Source of the DNA: Burkholderiales bacterium
Lineage (GTDB): Bacteria; Pseudomonadota; Gammaproteobacteria; Burkholderiales; SG8-39
Reading direction: 5' to 3'
Assembly (NCBI GenBank): GCA_020846575.1
Contig: JADLDQ010000086.1
Span: 1-10,064 of the forward strand
DNA: 10,064 nucleotides
In this document: positions 6,801-10,064 of the stretch, one piece after another
Numbering within the stretch: position 1 is the first letter of the stretch
Layout of the letters: each line of letters starts with the position of its first letter
Translations under genes and position numbers: made by a program
Notes under the pieces: generated by a model
Databases searched by the model: none
Told to the model about the DNA's origin: nothing
Seen by the model: only the letters and a program-made list of their open reading frames with translations

Positions 6801-7690
6801 CCGGAGTTGATGCCGTCCTGCACGCCCGCGAAGTAGCGCCCGGCCCGCGACAGCGCGCGGCGCAGGGGCGTGTAGCTCACGCCCACCTGGCTGAACAGCG
6901 TGGAGAACCAGGTCGTCTTCTGCGTCGCGTCGAAATCCGCGATCGGAACGAACTCGCTCGACTCGACGGAGGCGTAGGGCTCGATCACGAGGAAGCCCAC
7001 GCGGTAGCTGTCGCTCACCCCGGCGAAGACGCGGCTGACGGCCGCCTTCATCATCATCATCCGGGTGCGGTAGTAGCTGTACCAGTTGGCGAAATTAACG
7101 CGCTCGTCGCTCGCGCCGGGCCCCGAGGTGGCGCTGACCGTCACCTTGTCCCAGGTGCCCCCGCCGGTCGCCGCGATCGAGGTCGTGGCGCTGCTCGCGA
7201 TAGCGTCCAGGCAGGCGCCCTGGTGGGGCGTGAGCGCCGCCCCGCCGGTGAGCACCCAGTAGTACGCCGCCTGCGCGGTGTCGCTGGAATGGGCCTTGAA
7301 GGACGTGGACAGATTGGTCGAGGACGACGCGGCGTTGTAGCCGTTGGTCTTGGCCGAGGTGAAGGTGGCGGCCGCGAAGTCCGTGCCGTCGGCGTTCTTG
7401 GGCAACGCGTAGGTGGTCGCGGGGTTGTAGTACATGGTGTTGCACTGGCTGTTGCGGAAACCCGTCCTCCCCGTGTCGGAGCTGACGTCGTCGGGCATGA
7501 ACAGGCTCTCCATCGAACCGGAGTTGTCGAGGATCAGGAGGATGTTCGGCTTGACCAGGATCTCCGAGGCGCTGGCGAGCGGCACGGTCGAGACGTCCGT
7601 GAGGGCGGCGAGCGCCGGCCCGCACGCGAGGGCTGCGCACGCGGCCAGCAGCGAGCGGATCGTGTGCTCGAGGACGAGGCGGATTCTCAT
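3845..7690 (-). CDS. pilY1: Type IV pilus tip adhesin/assembly factor PilY1 (PilC family)
   Basis: Large secreted protein of 1281 residues (Pseudomonas PilY1 is about 1160). It sits at the tip of type IVa pili, promotes pilus extension and adhesion, and in Pseudomonas takes part in surface sensing. A signal peptide covers about residues 1-28 (hydrophobic core, cleavage near GPALA). A von Willebrand A domain follows, with the metal-site motif LILDNSGSM (D55, S57, S59), then FAILTTDGYWN near 315 and LADVAQYYY at about 456. A Thr/Ser/Gly/Pro-rich insert occupies about 381-455. From about residue 600 the PilC-type beta-propeller is clear: KTWDGDIEAHEIDL, MVYVAANDGMLHAF (near 810), GYYALDVTDP, YLYVLEANTGKILYKI, VYGVDLRGNVWRFDV, YVATGRYLG. 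It closes with the typical end GRRISWRE. Start ATG 7690 has GGAG 5 bases upstream and leads straight into the signal peptide. It begins 14 bases after pilX. I saw no RGD motif and no canonical DxDxDG loop in the propeller. Confidence 0.96.
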   Translation of the reverse strand: MRIRLVLEHTIRSLLAACAALACGPALAALTDVSTVPLASASEILVKPNILLILDNSGSMESLFMPDDVSSDTGRTGFRNSQCNTMYYNPATTYALPKNADGTDFAAATFTSAKTNGYNAASSSTNLSTSFKAHSSDTAQAAYYWVLTGGAALTPHQGACLDAIASSATTSIAATGGGTWDKVTVSATSGPGASDERVNFANWYSYYRTRMMMMKAAVSRVFAGVSDSYRVGFLVIEPYASVESSEFVPIADFDATQKTTWFSTLFSQVGVSYTPLRRALSRAGRYFAGVQDGINSGMSDDPVQYSCQQNFAILTTDGYWNSSAGQKIDGSAMDNQDGDIAITPPPLYDGTLDSITDTTVSRQYSFGGFFCGFNKKRIYYTDTTTRTVTTYSAGGSVVSGPTTTTTVSGPQLYSATCYTIVNPANPVPNPLNLASNPVVTFTPGVAGTSGGSSGSLADVAQYYYRGPYDRGNGLFSLRQAGSTGALGTDVGTECNVPGIGLGVEADNNPCQHMTTFTLGLGLAGTIGYQQDYKTATTGDFKLVREGNLNWPTAVADQASALDDLWHAAVNGRGTFFSAADPDSVVTGLSAALANIESRVSSAAAAATSNLEPVAGDNFAYVGKFTTKTWDGDIEAHEIDLTTGVVQTPVIWSAQAKLNTTTAGSCDTRNIKLFRAGATGNLVNFTWNTYGCDAGGNQTGSPDTGLNGAEQANFGASAVTALTQSSDMTNGGGGSFDQITAARGENLVNFLRGQRGHENFVPGDAIGYYRARTNILGDIVNAQPVYVRAPFANYSDKGYDTYKSTHSSRTPMVYVAANDGMLHAFFAGTSVSDLQGGVEAWAFIPTVVLPKLYKLADNNYENLHTWYTDGTPTIGDVCTADCAVADVAAATWKTILVGGFNGGGKGYYALDVTDPVNPKGLWELKHSNTCFDPGDSATFYADCHLGLSYGNPIISKLSDGRWVVFVTSGYNNVNSPSISGDGEGYLYVLEANTGKILYKIGTNSGSSFTPSGLNKITNWVDATLTNNATLRVYGVDLRGNVWRFDVNDTINPAGREATRIATARDPDGVRQPITTRPELAEIGSPPEPFVYVATGRYLGTTDIPEVGVTAQVQSLYAIHDPLNTTAYASLRTSLREQTITNVGAGGTSTRTVSCTGNCNSLDGWFVDFPDNGERVNVDMKLQLGTLVVATNVPNTSACAVGGYSWLNYFDFRNGAPVATSPGGLVGQRLADSLVVGLNIVRLPSGKTVVIATNADARQRTIDVPFDTPAPTGRRISWREVAQ

Positions 7691-7695
7691 GGCAT

Positions 7696-7699
7696 CTCC
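7696..7699 (-). promoter_or_regulatory. Shine-Dalgarno site that decides the pilY1 start
   Basis: GGAG on the minus strand lies 5 bases before ATG 7690-7688. This favours that start over the in-frame ATG at 7705, which overlaps the pilX stop and would add five residues before the signal peptide. Confidence 0.6.
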
Positions 7700-7704
7700 A
7701 TGCA

Positions 7705-8316
7705 TCAGTACATGATGCTCTGCACGTAGCTCACCGTATTCTTCGGCCCGAGGGCGCGCGCCGTGACCCGGTAATAGGGCTGGATGGTGTTGCTGAGCGG
7801 CAGCACACCGTAGGAACCGCCGCCCTTGGAGCCGCCGGCGCTGCCGGCCACCACGGTGACGCAGTTCTGGTTGGGCGCGTTGACCGAAGCGCCGGCGAGC
7901 GAACACAGCCGGTGGATCACGTAGCGGATCTCGTTTCCGGCGCCGTCGTTGTTGATGACCAGGAGCCCGTTGCTGTTCCAGTCGAAGCTGGCCGGGTTGA
8001 AGGTGCTGCCCCAGTCGGCGTAGTAGCCCGGCACGGTGTTGTTCTGGAGCGTGCCGGCGGACATCGAGACCAGCCAGGCGCGGCCGGCTTCCAGGCCCCG
8101 GTCGCCCGCGGCGGTCGCCGCCTGCTTGAAGGTGAGGTTGCCGGCGATCACCACGCCGGTTCCGACCGAGCGGTACATGGCCAGTCCGGCGAGCGTCATC
8201 GCGACCAGAACGATGAGCGCGATGAACAGCACCACGCCCCGCTCGCCCCTCGGCGAACCGGCGCGGCGCCCGCGGCGCGGGTGCGGCATTGGACTTGGCG
8301 CGGCGAGCGTCTTCAT
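7705..8316 (-). CDS. pilX: Type IV pilus minor pilin PilX
   Basis: Protein of 203 residues, inner-membrane minor pilin of the type IVa pilus priming complex. The prepilin-like segment is GERG|VVLFIALIVLVAMTLAGLAM, with probable peptidase cleavage after G27 and a hydrophobic helix at about 28-48. Mature position 5 is Ile, not the usual Glu, as is common in the PilX/GspK branch. The leader is long and basic (27 residues, many Arg). The C-terminus has the PilX-type ending YYRVTARALGPKNTVSYVQS. Two cysteines occur near LCSLAG and QNCVTVV, which may form a disulfide. Its ATG overlaps the pilW TGA as ATGA (8316-8313), so translational coupling is expected; GGGG lies 6 bases upstream. A start at M10 (8289) would give an 18-residue leader and cannot be excluded. 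Position between pilW and pilY1 fixes the assignment despite low sequence conservation in this family. Confidence 0.9.
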   Translation of the reverse strand: MKTLAAPSPMPHPRRGRRAGSPRGERGVVLFIALIVLVAMTLAGLAMYRSVGTGVVIAGNLTFKQAATAAGDRGLEAGRAWLVSMSAGTLQNNTVPGYYADWGSTFNPASFDWNSNGLLVINNDGAGNEIRYVIHRLCSLAGASVNAPNQNCVTVVAGSAGGSKGGGSYGVLPLSNTIQPYYRVTARALGPKNTVSYVQSIMY

Positions 8317-9422
8317 TCGGTGCCCCAGATCATGTTGCGGAACGGAATCACCACCTCGTATACACGGTAGCGGTAGTTGCGCCAGTCGTTGGCGTCACAC
8401 GGCGTCGTGTCCGCGGTGCCGTCCACGTTGCGCATGACGAACGAACCCCCCGCCCAGGCGGTGGCGGCCTGCGTGACCCCGCTGCAGGGAGACGTCGACA
8501 GGGGCCGCTCGTACTGCTGGCTGCGGGCGAGGATCGCCACGCGCACGGCCAGCAGGTTGGCCCAGTTGCCGGGTGTGGCGTTGGTCCATTCGCCGCTGCC
8601 GACCATCTCGTCGTTGTTGGCGTCGACCCCGTACTGCGCCTGGAGATCGATGACCCCGTCGGCGACCTCCACCGCGGTGCCGGCCGCGCCGACCCACTGC
8701 ATGTCGTTGGTGACCGTGAGCCGGCGATTGCCCGCGATCTGCCAGACATTGAGCTGGGGACCGGGGCCCAGGTTGTAGAGAAAGCCGGTGCCGCTCGCGA
8801 TCGCCGCGCCGCCGGGGTCGTTGTAGCGCGCGGTCACGCCCTGACCGAGGTAGTTCGTGTACCCGCCCGTGGCGTGGTCGATGGATGCGCCGTCCGGGTT
8901 GGCGGTCCCGGTGATCTCGACCAGGGTGCAGGCCGGCACTGCGTTGGCGAGCACGACGCGGTCCCCGGGCCTGAAGCCGGTGCGTCCCTGGGTGTAGTTC
9001 GACGTGCCGGTGGCCATGTTGAAGGTCTGGGAGGCGACGAATACGTTGGAGTTGCCGCGCAGCACGGTGAGCGTATCCGGCGCCCCCGATGCACCGTCCG
9101 CAATGACGATCGGCGCGAGCGTGAAGCTCCAGTTCGGGGTCGAGCGCAGCGCGTCGTAGGCGACGACGGCGCAGCCCATCTGTGCCGCCGTGCTGAAACC
9201 GTAGCCGCCGTGGCGAAGGTCGCGCTCCAGGTTGTACATGCCGATCGAGCCGGCGATCTGGGCGTCGCTGCCCGCGCCGGTGGTGCGCTTGCGCTCCTCC
9301 GATATCTGCAGCACCTGGAATATCACGACGATGCCGATCATGCCGATCAGGACGCCGACCATGACTTCGATCAGGCTCATGCCGCGCTGCGGTCCGGCGG
9401 GGTGAGTGTGCTGAGGTCCCAT
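8313..9422 (-). CDS. pilW: Type IV pilus minor pilin PilW
   Basis: Protein of 369 residues, the large minor pilin that joins PilV and PilX under the PilY1 tip. The leader MGPQHTHPAGPQRG is followed by prepilin peptidase cleavage after G14 and the mature N-terminus MSLIEVMVGVLIGM, with the conserved Glu at mature position 5 (E19) and a hydrophobic helix to about residue 38. The motif SIGMYNLERDLRHGGYGF near 60-80 and the C-terminal part with NLLAVRVAILARSQQYERP and VIPFRNMIWG are typical of PilW. Residues 267-278 (DANNDEMVGSGE) resemble an EF-hand calcium loop. ATG 9422 was chosen because it gives a normal leader; the longer upstream open frame overlaps pilV. It starts 11 bases after the pilV stop with only a weak GAGCG ribosome binding site, which suggests coupling to pilV translation. 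Confidence 0.94.
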   Translation of the reverse strand: MGPQHTHPAGPQRGMSLIEVMVGVLIGMIGIVVIFQVLQISEERKRTTGAGSDAQIAGSIGMYNLERDLRHGGYGFSTAAQMGCAVVAYDALRSTPNWSFTLAPIVIADGASGAPDTLTVLRGNSNVFVASQTFNMATGTSNYTQGRTGFRPGDRVVLANAVPACTLVEITGTANPDGASIDHATGGYTNYLGQGVTARYNDPGGAAIASGTGFLYNLGPGPQLNVWQIAGNRRLTVTNDMQWVGAAGTAVEVADGVIDLQAQYGVDANNDEMVGSGEWTNATPGNWANLLAVRVAILARSQQYERPLSTSPCSGVTQAATAWAGGSFVMRNVDGTADTTPCDANDWRNYRYRVYEVVIPFRNMIWGTE

Positions 9423-9433
9423 GGCGGTCGCGC

Positions 9434-9916
9434 TCAATTGACGTTCGAAATCACCAGGTGCTGCCGCGCGACCGGGTCGTTGGGTGCGCGCCAGCACACG
9501 GTGATGATCACCTGGTTGAAGGTGCCGGTATTCACCAGGATCTGCTGCATGGCCGCACTCGAACCGGGAAGGCCGGTGCTGGCGGTGACGTCGTTGACCC
9601 AGCCGGTCACCGCGGTGTTGCTCGAGGCCGCGCCGCCGAAATTGCACGGGCCCGTGGTGGTGGTGCGGTGGGCGAACGTGCCCAGGGAAGTCTGAAGGTT
9701 CGCGGTGGAACTGCGGTCCACGTTGAGCCAGATCTCGCCCAGGATGCGGTCGGCGAAATTCGCGGCTTCGATGCGGTACTGCGCGTCGGCCTGGGCGGAG
9801 ATCGCCGAGGCCTGCATCGCGATCAGGGCGAGGATACCCATCGAGAAGATCAGGATCCCGATCAGCGCCTCGATCAGGATCATGCCCTGCTGTGCGCGAG
9901 CCGGTTGCGAAGTCAT
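9434..9916 (-). CDS. pilV: Type IV pilus minor pilin PilV
   Basis: Protein of 160 residues, part of the minor pilin priming complex in the inner membrane and pilus tip. The leader MTSQPARAQQG ends at G11, followed by the mature sequence MILIEALIGILIFSMGILAL with Glu at mature position 5 (E16), the classic signal for methylation and assembly. The body has AANFADRILGEIWLN near 60 and the C-terminal VIITVCWRAPNDP and RQHLVISNVN, typical of PilV. Cysteines in GPCNFGG and TVCWRAP could form the usual disulfide. The start is set by AGAGGG 6 bases upstream of ATG 9916. An earlier in-frame ATG at 9973 would lie inside the preceding gene. Length is slightly below the 170-185 residues of better-known members. 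Confidence 0.94.
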   Translation of the reverse strand: MTSQPARAQQGMILIEALIGILIFSMGILALIAMQASAISAQADAQYRIEAANFADRILGEIWLNVDRSSTANLQTSLGTFAHRTTTTGPCNFGGAASSNTAVTGWVNDVTASTGLPGSSAAMQQILVNTGTFNQVIITVCWRAPNDPVARQHLVISNVN

Positions 9917-9922
9917 GGCGAT

Positions 9923-9928
9923 CCCTCT
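9923..9928 (-). promoter_or_regulatory. Shine-Dalgarno site of pilV overlapping the upstream stop codon
   Basis: AGAGGG on the minus strand lies 6 bases before the pilV ATG. It overlaps the last base of the TGA that ends the fimT-type gene, reading TGAGAGGG, so termination there would deliver ribosomes next to the pilV start. Confidence 0.65.
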
Positions 9929-10064
9929 CAACACCTGCGCGTGTCCCCGGTGGCGGCGACCGCCGGGTCGCACATCTTGATCTGCCCGCCCGGGGAGACC
10001 AGCACGTTCAGGCAGCGCATCGGACCGCCGTCGGCGGCGCAGGCGCCGCCGCTGGGGTTGGTGA
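9928..10064 (-). CDS. GspH/FimT-family minor pseudopilin, C-terminal end only (5' part outside window)
   Basis: The minus strand is open from the right edge to TGA at 9930-9928. It encodes about 45 residues that end in MRCLNVLVSPGGQIKMCDP and then VAATGDTRRC. The VSPGGQxxMCDP pattern close to the C-terminus is characteristic of FimT/FimU (GspH-like) minor pilins, which lie first in the minor pilin cluster. The N-terminal prepilin segment is outside the window, so fimT and fimU cannot be told apart. Cysteines in GACAADGG, MRCLN, KMCDP and at the last residue suggest disulfides. The gene ends 11 bases before pilV. This frame is too short and cut by the edge to be found by simple ORF calling, but the family match and position are good. 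Confidence 0.85.
   Translation of the reverse strand, partial: TNPSGGACAADGGPMRCLNVLVSPGGQIKMCDPAVAATGDTRRC

Noticed and set aside
7615..7690. Possible lipobox LAAC at residues 15-18 of PilY1
   Set aside because: The hydrophobic run before that cysteine is too short for a lipoprotein signal. A normal signal peptidase I site after GPALA fits better and PilY1 is usually secreted.

Overview
The window looks like chromosomal core DNA from a GC-rich proteobacterium, most likely a betaproteobacterium or a close gammaproteobacterial relative. I base this on the wording of the IleS and IspH proteins as I remember the families, and on the classic neighbourhood ileS–lspA–ispH next to a type IV pilus minor pilin cluster. 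No database search was possible. I see no tRNA, rRNA, CRISPR array, insertion sequence or phage gene. Almost every base lies in, or within about 100 bases of, a recognisable gene.

Left part, plus strand (1-3110): the C-terminal half of isoleucyl-tRNA synthetase (ileS, cut by the window edge), then lipoprotein signal peptidase (lspA, GTG start), then the [4Fe-4S] enzyme IspH, last step of the MEP isoprenoid pathway. The fkpB-type peptidyl-prolyl isomerase gene often found between lspA and ispH in gammaproteobacteria is absent. The left block converges on the right block across only 21 bases between stop codons, and this junction carries back-to-back small hairpins.

Right part, minus strand, read right to left (10064-3132): the 3' end of a GspH/FimT-type minor pseudopilin, then pilV, pilW, pilX, pilY1 and a small TonB-family C-terminal-domain protein. 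Spacings of 11 nt, 11 nt, a 4-nt ATGA overlap, 14 nt and 44 nt suggest one operon whose promoter lies beyond the right edge. FimT/PilV/PilW/PilX are expected to form the priming tip complex of the type IVa pilus. PilY1 is the large secreted tip adhesin and mechanosensor, with an N-terminal von Willebrand A domain and a C-terminal PilC-type beta-propeller. The prepilin peptidase, motor ATPases and major pilin are not in this window.

I do not see an undescribed system with confidence. The points most worth following up are the TonB-like gene at the end of the minor pilin operon, where pilE or pilY2 often sits; an EF-hand-like loop in PilW; a Thr/Ser-rich insert in the PilY1 vWA domain; and the hairpin cluster at the convergent junction.
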